A stretch of 64,000 nt of DNA from Siphonobacter curvatus. GTDB lineage: Bacteria; Bacteroidota; Bacteroidia; Cytophagales; Spirosomataceae. The notes beneath the pieces were generated by a model. The model was not told the DNA's origin, searched no databases, and saw only the letters and a list, made by a program, of their open reading frames with translations. Positions 9,991 to 18,516 of this stretch are shown here, piece by piece (the first letter of the stretch is position 1; the number at the start of each line of letters is the position of its first letter). Location: assembly GCF_002943425.1 (NCBI RefSeq), contig NZ_PTRA01000007.1, forward strand, positions 62,001 to 126,000, given 5' to 3'. The position numbers and the translations under genes are program-made.

Positions 9991-10753
9991 GAAAAAGACC
10001 TTCAAAAAATCGAGCAAAATTACGCAAAAAAATCTCCTGTTGGGGCTTTTATTCACTCTTTCCTTTACAGCCACCGCTCAGTACCGCCCGGTTCGGGAAA
10101 AGTATCGCGAAGATCGGGGCCTGGTTCGGTATCGTCCCACGGGCGTACAAATGGGTTTTAAAGTTTCCCCTTTCATTAGTGGTCACCGCATTGAAAGTGC
10201 TGGTGAATACAGCTCCTTTGATAATAACGGAGCGGGCGTTCGGCTCAGTCTAGGACCCATCGCCGATTTCTTTTTTACCGATAAATACGCCTTTAGTACG
10301 GGCTTGTGGTATACAGTGAAGCGGGTGAATGTACGTAATTCGGCGACGTTCTTAAGTAATCTGACCCCACCAGGATCGGCGACAACCTCTCAGTTTAACC
10401 TTCAGTATTTGCAGCTTCCGGTTACGTTCAAGTTACTGACCAATGAAGTAGCCGACCGCCTCCGCCTCTTTGTACAGTTTGGTGGCGTAGCGGATCTGAA
10501 GCTGTCTGAGAAGCCCATCAATCGTCCCTTAAATGCGTTGTTTCTTTATAATGACTCGAAAGATCGAAGCCGGTCTTTTGGTTTTGGAGACGTGAATTTG
10601 CTGCTGGCTGGCGGAGGCGAATATGCGTTAAGTGGCAGTGATGCTCTGGTATTTGGACTAAGCTACCAACGCGGACTAGTCAACATTTACCGGGATCGTG
10701 ACTTATCGATTAAGAGCAACTGCTTTTTTCTGGATTTAGCGTATAAGTTCTAA
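9989..10753 (+). CDS. Outer-membrane beta-barrel protein (PorT-like)
   Basis: 254 aa. A signal peptide (basic KKTFKKSSKITQK, then LLLGLLFTLSFTATAQ) predicts Sec export with cleavage after TAQ. The rest is rich in alternating hydrophobic/polar strands and Tyr/Phe, and ends with an aromatic residue (LDLAYKF), as outer-membrane barrels do. The size and pattern resemble the outer membrane beta-barrel/PorT family of Bacteroidota; a precise orthology is not claimed. It has no intergenic space from gldB: the two ATGs share a palindromic CATG. Any promoter for it must lie inside gldB. Confidence 0.75.
   Translation: MKKTFKKSSKITQKNLLLGLLFTLSFTATAQYRPVREKYREDRGLVRYRPTGVQMGFKVSPFISGHRIESAGEYSSFDNNGAGVRLSLGPIADFFFTDKYAFSTGLWYTVKRVNVRNSATFLSNLTPPGSATTSQFNLQYLQLPVTFKLLTNEVADRLRLFVQFGGVADLKLSEKPINRPLNALFLYNDSKDRSRSFGFGDVNLLLAGGGEYALSGSDALVFGLSYQRGLVNIYRDRDLSIKSNCFFLDLAYKF
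10015..10022 (-). promoter_or_regulatory. Predicted -7 element for gldB inside the divergent gene
   Basis: On the minus strand the sequence reads TAATTTTG, a perfect TAnnTTTG, placing transcription start near 10008, about 18 bases before the gldB ATG at 9990. No clear -33 TTTG was found at the expected spacing, so this is only a half match. Confidence 0.4.
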
Positions 10754-10793
10754 GGACTAGCGAAAGGTCCGTATCACGCTTTTCGATTAGTCC
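10754..10793. terminator. Stem-loop between convergent genes
   Basis: GGACTA (10754-10759) pairs with TAGTCC (10788-10793), with an inner CGAAA/TTTCG stem. It starts directly after the stop codon of the barrel-protein gene and lies before the convergent response-regulator stop. There is no strong T-run, so its role as a terminator is tentative. Confidence 0.45.
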
Positions 10794-10823
10794 GAAGAGG
10801 TCTTCCCTGAAGATGACTGATCA

Positions 10824-11498
10824 TTAAACTTCCAGCCGAAACCCTACGCCGTGTACACTTACCAGGCGTAGGGTTTTATCTTGACTGAGGTATTTACGTA
10901 AGCGGCTCACGAAAACGTCCAGACTGCGACCCAGGAAGTAATCACTCTTGCCCCAGAGCCGAACTAGAATTTCATCCCGGGGAATAATTTCATTGGCTCG
11001 CCCAGCCAGCATCTTTAGCAAATCCGTTTCACGGGCGGTCAGATGAATGGAGAAGTCGCCGCAGGAAAGGCGTCGGTTTCGGGTATCGAGCTGATAGGCT
11101 CCAAAATGCAGCAGGTAGCTTTCGGGTGTTCGCACTTCCATCCGCCGCAGAATAGCCTCCATTCGTAAGACCAGCTCTTCCATACTGAAAGGCTTGGTCA
11201 GATAATCATCACCGCCCAGTTTAAACCCACGAATGCGATCTTCTTTCAATGAACGGGCCGTCAGGAAAATAATGGGAACCTGACTACCACTGGATCGGAT
11301 CTGCTCGGCCAATGTAAAACCATCCATTTCAGGAAGCATAACATCCAGCAGGCAAACGTCGTACGTACCTGCTATAAAGGCTTGCAGGCCCGCTTTTCCA
11401 TCCGTTTGCAGGTCTACTGCGTAGCCTTCCTGGACCAGATTGTCCTGTACTACAAAGCCCAATGTTTCATCATCTTCTACCAGTAATACCCGTACCAT
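10824..11498 (-). CDS. OmpR/PhoB-family response regulator
   Basis: 224 aa. The receiver domain has the acidic pair ED near residues 8-10, phosphoacceptor Asp52 in VCLLDVMLPE, Thr in IIFLTARS and Lys in YLTKPFS. A linker and a C-terminal winged-helix DNA-binding domain follow (LTARETDLLKMLAGRANEII, then DVFVSRLRKYL). It sits 20 bases downstream of the histidine kinase gene and is surely its partner. The target genes are unknown. Confidence 0.95.
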   Translation of the reverse strand: MVRVLLVEDDETLGFVVQDNLVQEGYAVDLQTDGKAGLQAFIAGTYDVCLLDVMLPEMDGFTLAEQIRSSGSQVPIIFLTARSLKEDRIRGFKLGGDDYLTKPFSMEELVLRMEAILRRMEVRTPESYLLHFGAYQLDTRNRRLSCGDFSIHLTARETDLLKMLAGRANEIIPRDEILVRLWGKSDYFLGRSLDVFVSRLRKYLSQDKTLRLVSVHGVGFRLEV

Positions 11499-11518
11499 TC
11501 GTTGCTACGATTGAGTCC

Positions 11519-12784
11519 CTATCCCATGAGTGGATAGATTAAAGTAAAGCGACTTCCCTGCCCGGCTTCACTGTCTACCCGTACCTTTCCGCCCATGGCT
11601 TCCGTCATGGTTTTTACGTAATACAAACCCAGGCCGAAGCCTTTGACGTTGTGTACATTACCGGTAGGCACGCGAAAGAACTTATCGAACAGGCGAGTCT
11701 GGTATTCTTTGGGAACGCCAATCCCCTGGTCTTCGATTTCGATATACAGGTGTTGCTTTTCGTTGCGAGTACGAATCAGCAATGCTGGAGCCTGAGCCGA
11801 GTACTTGATCGCGTTGTCGAGCAAATTATGCAGGGTATTGGTAAAATGAAGCACATCCACTTGAATTTGCGTTTGCGTTGCTTCCAGAGCCAGGCTAATC
11901 GTTCCCTCTTCCGTCTGAACACGCGGTTCTAATCGCTCCAGTAGTTCGTGTAACGTAGCGTGTACTTCTACCTTTTCCAAATGCAGGGTTTGTTGCTGAC
12001 TTTGAGCCGTTTGCAATACCGTATCCACCTGTTGCTTCAGTCGCAGTGCTTCCTTTCGAATAATGCCCGCGTAACTGGCCAGCCGCTCGCTGGTCTGGTT
12101 GGGCCGGGACAATACATCGGTTGAAATCAGGATCGTTGAAAGGGGCGTTTTGAATTCGTGCGTCAGGTTATTGACAAAGTCAGTTTGTAATTCCGACAGC
12201 CGCTTCTGTTTGAAAATGACGTATAAAGCGTAACTGAAAAAGAGAATAACCAGTAGAATGGCGATGGATGAAATCGTCCAGAGTTTCAACTCATCCAGTA
12301 CATATCCCCGCTTTTCGGGAAAGTAAACACCGAAGTAGTAATTCTGACCAGACACCTTAGGAAAGGAAAATTGAGCCGCTTTCGTAGCGTCGCAATTGGG
12401 CGTATGGCACACAAATCCGCCGTACTGAATCTGGCTTTGCTCGCAGTCGTAGATACCGTATTCAAAGTTGGCTTTCAGATCATGCCGGGAAAACTCCTGC
12501 CGCAGAAACACCTCCAGAGCCGAAGGATCCATCTGATCGTTGATCTGTACGGTGTAATAATTGGCCGTTACCCGTTCCACCGGACGAATCGGTAGAGCAT
12601 TCGGTCGATTGTTATAGTCGATCATCCGGCGACACACCACGCGTAAAGCTGTCGTCACCCGCTGGTCAAAGTCACGGTCTTCCAACTGATACGCTTTCCG
12701 AAACCAGTAAAACTGCACCAGAGCTAGTCCGAGCAGTAATAGCACGGATAAGAGGGTGAATATGCGAAGCGTACGACTAGACAT
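11519..12784 (-). CDS. Sensor histidine kinase
   Basis: 421 aa. One membrane helix at about 7-27, a periplasmic sensor region of about 145 residues with four Cys (one in CHTPNC), and a second helix at about 177-197. The HisKA domain has the phosphorylatable His near residue 206 in NLTHEFKTPLST. The ATPase domain has N-box NLLDNAIKYS, G1 IEDQGIGVP and G2 GFGLGLYYV. It is the first gene of a two-gene operon with the response regulator. On the minus strand TACTTTTG (12796-12789) is a -7 match so close to the ATG that the mRNA could be nearly leaderless. The signal sensed is unknown. Confidence 0.93.
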   Translation of the reverse strand: MSSRTLRIFTLLSVLLLLGLALVQFYWFRKAYQLEDRDFDQRVTTALRVVCRRMIDYNNRPNALPIRPVERVTANYYTVQINDQMDPSALEVFLRQEFSRHDLKANFEYGIYDCEQSQIQYGGFVCHTPNCDATKAAQFSFPKVSGQNYYFGVYFPEKRGYVLDELKLWTISSIAILLVILFFSYALYVIFKQKRLSELQTDFVNNLTHEFKTPLSTILISTDVLSRPNQTSERLASYAGIIRKEALRLKQQVDTVLQTAQSQQQTLHLEKVEVHATLHELLERLEPRVQTEEGTISLALEATQTQIQVDVLHFTNTLHNLLDNAIKYSAQAPALLIRTRNEKQHLYIEIEDQGIGVPKEYQTRLFDKFFRVPTGNVHNVKGFGLGLYYVKTMTEAMGGKVRVDSEAGQGSRFTLIYPLMG

Positions 12785-12974
12785 AGGACAAAAGTAACAC
12801 GGAATCCGTCAGGCTTTTGAACCTTAACATTTCATTAACTTCTTCAGTACCGGATCCTTGCGTACAGATTCAACCGAATTCTTTCCGCAAAAATTACACC
12901 CTACTGTTTCCCCCGCCTTCGATTCTGCGACTAATCGATGAGTTCAACCTTCAATCCTTAATTTCCCTTTTATC

Positions 12975-13649
12975 ATGAAAAAACTGCATTACACCGTAAT
13001 CGCTGCCCTACTCGGTCTGACGTTAAGCTGTAAAAAAGACGAGGACGCCAACAAGGGTTTCTCCGAAAATATCCAGAATCTGGTTTCAAAGGAAATGATC
13101 GATGAGCTTCGAAGCCGGGGTCTGAATTTGAATGAGGGTACGAATCCACCCGTCATTGAAGGAATGTATCTTTCATCGCCGCATGAATTGGTAAGTCCTT
13201 ACGGGGAAGAGGATGCCTACGAAGCCGGGTACGAATTCGACGATTTGAAAATACGGTTTTCGAATCAGGACCAGCAAAATCTGAGCGTAAAAGTAGACCT
13301 GAAAGGCAGTACGAATGGCTCGGGGCAAGGGGCTTTTCTGGCGGGTTCTGCAAACAAATTTACGCTCTTTTCTGAAATCGTTAGTCACTCAGAAGACGGC
13401 GACGAAGATCCGTATACGGCTACCCAAATCCGGATTTTTTCGGGCGAATTAACGGACAAAGGTATTAAAAATCTACAAACTGCCCTGATCATGAAAGCCA
13501 AAACGGACCCTAATGATGTGCTTATTCCGGTGGGTTCAGGGCGTATCATTAAAGATGGTAATGGACTAGCGGAGAAAGCCAATGGCTTCCGGATGGCTGC
13601 TCCGGAATTTCCCACGCACTTGAAAGGAACGACTGATATTCAGAAATAA
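12975..13649 (+). CDS. Hypothetical lipoprotein
   Basis: 224 aa with a lipoprotein signal MKKLHYTVIAALLGLTLSCKK (Cys at residue 19). The mature part is acidic and has no motif I recognise; segments such as FDDLKIRFSNQDQQNLSVKV suggest beta structure. It is divergent from the two-component system across a 190-bp gap, which makes it a plausible but unproven target. It is followed by the rtcB leader on the same strand. Confidence 0.75.
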   Translation: MKKLHYTVIAALLGLTLSCKKDEDANKGFSENIQNLVSKEMIDELRSRGLNLNEGTNPPVIEGMYLSSPHELVSPYGEEDAYEAGYEFDDLKIRFSNQDQQNLSVKVDLKGSTNGSGQGAFLAGSANKFTLFSEIVSHSEDGDEDPYTATQIRIFSGELTDKGIKNLQTALIMKAKTDPNDVLIPVGSGRIIKDGNGLAEKANGFRMAAPEFPTHLKGTTDIQK

Positions 13650-13711
13650 ACCATTTGTACGAACGACCTGCTGTGATGAGAAGTCTTCACAAAAAATTAA
13701 AAATGAGTTTT

Positions 13712-13740
13712 TTGGAAATCTAAAAAAACGGCAATCTTTG
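13712..13740 (+). promoter_or_regulatory. Predicted promoter of the rtcB leader
   Basis: TTG (13712-13714, within a T-run), 18 bases, then AATCTTTG (13733-13740), a seven-of-eight type match to TAnnTTTG lacking only the first T. Transcription would start around 13746-13748, at the very start of the leader ORF. Confidence 0.5.
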
Positions 13741-13748
13741 TGCCCGCA

Positions 13749-13853
13749 ATGCAAAAAATCGCTCAAGCATACCGTTACGCAATGACCCAACGTCAAAGTC
13801 TGGCCCCAGATTTTGGACGGAAGGATCGTAATGGTTCCGGGCGAATGAGCTAG
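13749..13853 (+). CDS. Candidate leader ORF upstream of rtcB (34 codons)
   Basis: An ATG nine bases after the putative -7 element opens 34 codons ending at TAG 13851-13853. The peptide begins MQKIAQAYRYAMTQRQ and is basic, with five Arg and four Gln. It has no signal peptide and no family that I know. Codons 29-32 contain the nine bases (13834-13842) duplicated in the downstream terminator. A ribosome at the stop codon would cover them. An open stretch of this length can occur by chance, so coding is suggested by position rather than proven. Confidence 0.4.
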   Translation: MQKIAQAYRYAMTQRQSLAPDFGRKDRNGSGRMS

Positions 13854-13921
13854 CAACTCAACGGATGACTTAGGCCTAAGTATCCCTATATAGCCCGGAA
13901 CTGCGTGTTCCGGGCTTTTTT
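13771..13921 (+). promoter_or_regulatory. Structured rtcB leader RNA: attenuator with mutually exclusive hairpins
   Basis: Base-pairing visible in the leader: helix P1, 13771-13779 with 13827-13835 (9 bp, one G-U). Inside it is P2, 13791-13802 with 13807-13819 (12 bp, GCCC loop, one bulged G). Then come a small hairpin 13846-13860 and a hairpin 13863-13885 with GGCC loop. Last is the terminator 13892-13916. GTTCCGGGC occurs identically at 13834-13842 and 13907-13915. Both can pair with GCCCGGAAC at 13893-13901, so the upstream copy can act as an antiterminator. This is the architecture of an attenuator or riboswitch. I do not recognise any known riboswitch class in it. Confidence 0.6.
13892..13921 (+). 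terminator. Intrinsic terminator in the rtcB leader
   Basis: AGCCCGGAAC (13892-13901), loop of five, GTTCCGGGCT (13907-13916): a perfect 10-bp GC-rich stem followed by a run of T to 13921, then GTTTT. It lies only 23 bases before the rtcB start codon, so it would stop transcription before rtcB unless overridden. Confidence 0.85.
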
Positions 13922-13944
13922 GTTTTCCACCAATCCTTACAACC

Positions 13945-15465
13945 ATGGAAACCCTATTAACCCAGGCCGATTTGCAAGCCCTGGGGATTATACCGGAAGA
14001 GCTGCAAAAGCAGTTTCTTCGCGTCAGCAACGGCTTGATTTCAAACGGCGTTTATTCCAGAGATAAAGTCTTGACCTTGCTGGCTCAACTGCTGGAGAAT
14101 CCAAAGAAGTTTGCGTTTTCCCGCAATAAACTGACCAATCTGGGCGTGGCCGTTAAGAAGCTGGCGGATGCAGGTACGGCGATTCCACTTACGGAATACG
14201 CTCAGGGCCTGCTTGCCGCTGAAGCAGCCCGTACGCCTGTATACGAACTGCCCGCTTTACCGGGACAAACCACGCGGGAGTTTGTCCTACGGGATGAGCC
14301 TCTGCCCTATCACATTTACGGAGCCAGTCAAATCGAGCAGGGTGCCCTCAACCAAATGCAAACGGCCATGCAACTGCCGATTGCTCAGGCGGGAGCCTTG
14401 ATGCCCGATGCTCACCAAGGTTACGGTTTGCCCATCGGCGGCGTACTGGCTACGACGGCGAATACCGTGATTCCGTACGCGGTCGGGGTAGATATTGCCT
14501 GCCGGATGTGTCTAAGTGTATTCGATTTACCGGCTACGATGATTGACAGCGAGCCTAAAACACTGAAAACCTTACTGGGAGATCACACCCATTTTGGTAT
14601 CGGCTCAGAATCGCGAAAAAAGTTTGACGATACCCTGTTTGAACGTCCGGAGTGGACTGCGACCAAACCTATTCGTGAATTGCGCGATAAAGCATACCGC
14701 CAGTTGGGTACCTCGGGTACGGGCAATCACTTCGTGGAATGGGGTGAACTGGAAGTATTGTCTGACGACCTTTTACCGACGGGTCGGTATCTGGCCCTAC
14801 TTTCGCACTCGGGTTCGCGGGGATTTGGGGGCAACATTGCCAACTATTATTCAAAATTGGCGATGCAGAAAACCAAACTCCCCAAAGAAGCCCAACATCT
14901 GGCCTGGCTGGATTTGGACTCCGAGGAAGGACAGGAATACTGGATTGCCATGAATTTAGCGGGCGATTACGCTTCGGCGAATCACCACGAGATTCATAAT
15001 AAGATTGCCAGGGCTTTGGATCAGTCGCCAGTAGTTAGGGTGGAAAATCACCACAACTTCGCCTGGAAGGAAAAACTGGCCGATGGTCGGGAGGTCATTG
15101 TCCACCGTAAGGGAGCTACGCCCGCGGGTCTAAACGACCTGGGTATTATTCCGGGCTCGATGACACAACCGGGCTATGTAGTACGAGGCAAGGGATTCGC
15201 GGAATCGCTAAATTCGGCTTCGCACGGGGCCGGACGACTCATGTCCCGTACGAAAGCATTCCAGACTATTCAGAAAAAAGACGTGCAGAAAGCCCTGGAA
15301 ATGGCGGGCGTTACGCTTTTGGGCGGCGACCTTGACGAGGCTCCGATGGCCTACAAAAACCTGGAACAGGTCATGGCCGCTCAGTCGGAGTTAGTAGAAG
15401 TACTGGCGAAGTTTTCCCCGAAAATCGTCCGGATGGCCAATGGCCGCGAGAAGGCGGAGGATTAG
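13945..15465 (+). CDS. rtcB: RNA-splicing ligase RtcB
   Basis: 506 aa. RtcB joins RNA 2',3'-cyclic phosphate (or 3'-phosphate) ends to 5'-OH ends using GTP and Mn2+, repairing tRNA or rRNA cut by ribotoxins. Family motifs are present: MPDAHQGYGLPIGGVLAT, VGVDIACRM (metal-binding Asp/Cys), GTSGTGNHFVEWGE near residue 257, SHSGSRGFGG, ENHHNFAW, and SHGAGRLMSR with the guanylylated His at 427. All catalytic motifs seem intact. No RtcA, RtcR, archease or PrfH gene is adjacent; control is probably through the upstream leader and terminator. Longer than E. coli RtcB (about 408 aa), owing mainly to an N-terminal region of about 100 residues. Confidence 0.97.
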   Translation: METLLTQADLQALGIIPEELQKQFLRVSNGLISNGVYSRDKVLTLLAQLLENPKKFAFSRNKLTNLGVAVKKLADAGTAIPLTEYAQGLLAAEAARTPVYELPALPGQTTREFVLRDEPLPYHIYGASQIEQGALNQMQTAMQLPIAQAGALMPDAHQGYGLPIGGVLATTANTVIPYAVGVDIACRMCLSVFDLPATMIDSEPKTLKTLLGDHTHFGIGSESRKKFDDTLFERPEWTATKPIRELRDKAYRQLGTSGTGNHFVEWGELEVLSDDLLPTGRYLALLSHSGSRGFGGNIANYYSKLAMQKTKLPKEAQHLAWLDLDSEEGQEYWIAMNLAGDYASANHHEIHNKIARALDQSPVVRVENHHNFAWKEKLADGREVIVHRKGATPAGLNDLGIIPGSMTQPGYVVRGKGFAESLNSASHGAGRLMSRTKAFQTIQKKDVQKALEMAGVTLLGGDLDEAPMAYKNLEQVMAAQSELVEVLAKFSPKIVRMANGREKAED

Positions 15466-15532
15466 TTGAAGTAGGTTTGAGGATTGAAAGGATTTGAAGA
15501 TTCAATCTTTTCAAGCTCCTCTCTAAGACAAT

Positions 15533-15575
15533 AACCACAGCATACCCGGTCAAAAACGCAGGGTATGCTGTGGTT
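15533..15575. terminator. Long stem-loop between convergent rtcB and GH92 genes
   Basis: A perfect 15-bp inverted repeat, 15533-15547 with 15561-15575, loop of 13. No marked T-run on either side, but its position between two convergent stop codons suggests a bidirectional terminator. A second imperfect hairpin lies just upstream (about 15476-15523). Confidence 0.6.
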
Positions 15576-15614
15576 AAGAATCAATTGTAATAGTAAGCTA
15601 CTTTCAACGAAGCA

Positions 15615-17903
15615 CTACTTCTTCGCCGTCGAGAATGAATACGGAGCATCCGCATCCGCCGTACCACGTTTCTGGTTTGGCTTAGTTGACATCTGGAAGT
15701 TCAGCGTAGCCCCTTTCATGAGTTCATCGTGGCTGAGCCAGTTTTTGCTATACGCTTTTCCGTTCAGGTTCAAGGACTGAATGTAACGGGTTTCATCCGT
15801 GTTATTGGGAGCCGTAATCAGGACTTTCTTGCCATTTTCCAACTGAATCGTTGCTTTCTTGAACAGCGGCGTTCCTACCACGTACTGATCCGTACCGGGA
15901 CATACCGGATAAAAACCCAGCGAAGAGAATACGTACCAGGCCGAAGTCTGACCGTTATCTTCATCGCCGCAGTAGCCGTCGGGCGTGGGTTTGTACATGC
16001 GTTCCATTACTTCGCGGAGCCAGTACTGCGCTTTCCAGGGTTCGCCCGCGTAGTTATACAGGTAAATCATGTGCTGAATGGGCTGGTTGCCGTGAGCGTA
16101 GTTACCCATATTCATGATTTGCATTTCGCGAATTTCGTGGATCACCTGTCCGTAATACGAATCGTCGAAAATCGGCGGTACCACGAAAACGGAATCCAGC
16201 ATGTTGACGAACGCTTTCTTACCGCCCATCAGATCGGCCAAACCTTGTACGTCGTGGAAGACGGACCAGGTATAGTGCCAGCTATTGCCTTCCGTAAAGG
16301 CATCACCCCATTTGAAGGGATTAAACGGCGACTGGAATTTACCGTCCTTGTTTTTACCCCGCATCAGTTTGGTTTCAGGATCGAAGAGGTTCCGGTAGTT
16401 CTGACTGCGTTTGGCAAACAGATCAATTTCCGTTTGCGGACGTTTCAGGGCTTTTGCCAACTGATAGATGGTAAAGTCGTCGTAGGCATACTCGAGCGTA
16501 CGGGCCGCGTTTTCGTTGATTTTTACGTCGTAAGGAACGTAGCCTAATTCGTTGTAGTACTTCACACCCTTCCGGCCTACCGAGCTGAGCGGGCCTTCAT
16601 TTTGGGTATTTTTCAAAATACCTTCGTAAAGGGTATTAATGTCGAAACCACGGGCTCCTTTTAGATAAGCATCGGCAATGAGTGAAGCGGAATTCGAACC
16701 AATCATACAGTCCCGGTGACCGGGACTAGCCCACTCGGGCAAAAAGCCGCTTTCTTTGTAGGCGTTGGCCAGACCTTCCATGATGTGACCGTTCATCGTC
16801 GGGTACATCAGATTAAAGAAGGGAAACTGGGCTCGGAAGGTATCCCAGAAACCATTGTCCGTGAACATATAACCGGGCAATACCTGACCGTTGTAGGGAC
16901 TGTAGTGCATGACTTTACCCGACGCGTCGAGTTCGTAGAACTTGCGGGGGAACAACATTGAACGGTACAGACAGGAATAGAACGTCCGCGTTTGATCCAC
17001 GGATCCGCCTTCTACGGTTAGTCGGCTCATTTCCTGATTCCAGATTTTGCGGGCTTTTTCTTTCACCGTCGCAAAATCATCCTTACCGATTTCTTTCAGG
17101 TTCAACTCCGCCTGTTCGGGACTGATGAACGAAGAAGCCACGCGGGCGTACACTTTTTCACCTTTTTTGGTCAAGAAGCCTACTACTGCACCAACGTGGT
17201 TATCCTTTACTTCGAGCTGATTATTGACTACGTTCTTACCACTCCAAACAGCCGTATTGGCAAAGGGGCGGTCGAATTGAATAACGAAGTAGTTTTTGAA
17301 GTTGGCGGGTACACCACCGCTGTTCTTCGTCGTATAACCGATGATCTTGTTTTCACCGGGAATGATTTTCACGTAAGATCCTTTGTCGAGGGCGTCAATG
17401 ACTACGCGGGATTCTTCGCTTTGGGGGAACGTAAACTGTAAAGCGGCGGCCCGTTCGGTGGGAGCGATTTCAGTCGTTACGTCGTGGTCGGCCAGGTATA
17501 CTTTGTAGTAGTAAGGTTTGGCTACTTCTGACTTATGCGAGAACCAGCTCGCCCGCTCGTCCTGATCGAAACGCAGCTTACCCGTCGTAGGCATGATGGC
17601 AAACTGACCATAATCATTAATCCAGGGACTGGGCTGGTGCGTTTGCTTGAAACCGCGAATTTTATCCGAATCGTAGGTATAGGCCCAGCCATCGCCCATT
17701 TTGCCGGTTTGTGGCATCCAGAAGTTCATACCCCAGGGCAAAGCAATGGCGGGATACGTATTTCCGGTGGACAGGCTGTATTTAGACTGGGTGCCCATGA
17801 GCGTATTCACCCACTCTACGGGTTCGGCTACCTTGGTCACTTCCTGGGCCGTTGCCGTAAGCATCGACAAACCCATCAGACCAAGCAGACAAGAGCGTAT
17901 CAT
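15615..17903 (-). CDS. GH92 family alpha-mannosidase, secreted
   Basis: 762 aa. Signal peptide MIRSCLLGLMGLSMLTATAQ. The sequence follows GH92 exo-alpha-mannosidases: N-terminal beta-sandwich (VNTLMGTQSKYSLSTGNTYPAIA), then the (alpha/alpha)6 barrel with GNSWHYTWSVFHD and the hallmark CGDEDNGQTSAWYVFSSLGF, which carries catalytic acidic residues. These Ca2+-dependent enzymes remove alpha-linked mannose, mostly 1,2-linked, from N-glycans or mannans. The gene is isolated, with no SusCD next to it. It may feed the nutrient locus at 20-36 kb, but that is inference. Confidence 0.95.
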   Translation of the reverse strand: MIRSCLLGLMGLSMLTATAQEVTKVAEPVEWVNTLMGTQSKYSLSTGNTYPAIALPWGMNFWMPQTGKMGDGWAYTYDSDKIRGFKQTHQPSPWINDYGQFAIMPTTGKLRFDQDERASWFSHKSEVAKPYYYKVYLADHDVTTEIAPTERAAALQFTFPQSEESRVVIDALDKGSYVKIIPGENKIIGYTTKNSGGVPANFKNYFVIQFDRPFANTAVWSGKNVVNNQLEVKDNHVGAVVGFLTKKGEKVYARVASSFISPEQAELNLKEIGKDDFATVKEKARKIWNQEMSRLTVEGGSVDQTRTFYSCLYRSMLFPRKFYELDASGKVMHYSPYNGQVLPGYMFTDNGFWDTFRAQFPFFNLMYPTMNGHIMEGLANAYKESGFLPEWASPGHRDCMIGSNSASLIADAYLKGARGFDINTLYEGILKNTQNEGPLSSVGRKGVKYYNELGYVPYDVKINENAARTLEYAYDDFTIYQLAKALKRPQTEIDLFAKRSQNYRNLFDPETKLMRGKNKDGKFQSPFNPFKWGDAFTEGNSWHYTWSVFHDVQGLADLMGGKKAFVNMLDSVFVVPPIFDDSYYGQVIHEIREMQIMNMGNYAHGNQPIQHMIYLYNYAGEPWKAQYWLREVMERMYKPTPDGYCGDEDNGQTSAWYVFSSLGFYPVCPGTDQYVVGTPLFKKATIQLENGKKVLITAPNNTDETRYIQSLNLNGKAYSKNWLSHDELMKGATLNFQMSTKPNQKRGTADADAPYSFSTAKK

Positions 17904-18516
17904 TAATGAAATGTTTAAAAGGTTATCGTTATCAAGAAAAGTAGCAAGTTGGCGGTTTCAACTCAGTTTTTCATAGAAGAAAGCGGAAAAGGATCATAAT
18001 CAGCGTTAAAGCTCCTATAGAACGAACAAACCCTATTAAAAATGGAGTTTTACCAAAAATGAATGGAGAACTACACCTACTAAAAGCAATGAGGCTGGCG
18101 TCTCTACGTAGCTCCTTACTTCGCTACCTGATCCAATCATGGTATGAGCACTTTTGATGACCAGGTGCGCTTTTGAAAGCCGTTTTCTAGGCAATGGCTA
18201 AAAGCTTTGTATGTATTGAAAAAAATATAAAGGCGTGATCATTTGATAATCAGACCTTTATTAAATTATTATTAGTCTACTAAATAAATAGATTAAGTAT
18301 ACTATTGACTTTATCCGATTCTTGCTTTTCCTTTGACCCAGTGATTCAATCAAAGGCCCCGTTATGTTAGCGAACTACGAACTGGTTTTCATTAACCTCC
18401 GCCTCCGCTCCTCCTTGTGTTGTAAGTAAGCCTGCTTTTTAGCCTTCATGCCCACTCTTTCATCCCGAAGGAGTCAGGAAAGTATTGTCCCTTATTCAAC
18501 GCAAAAACAAGGACTC
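17904..18516. other. Long intergenic region without a recognisable gene
   Basis: 613 bases between the divergent GH92 and PhyH genes. The central part (about 18200-18310) is very AT-rich. I see no ORF with coding character, no tRNA and no strong hairpin. An in-frame upstream start for the PhyH gene exists at 18448. Promoters for both genes presumably lie here. Confidence 0.6.

Noticed and set aside
13747-13921. rtcB leader as a known riboswitch (TPP, SAM, cobalamin, preQ1, ZTP, guanidine)
   Set aside because: None of the conserved core sequences I know from these classes is present.
17904-18447. Possible degraded gene or mobile element remnant
   Set aside because: No translated match to a family, no terminal inverted repeats and no direct repeats were seen.
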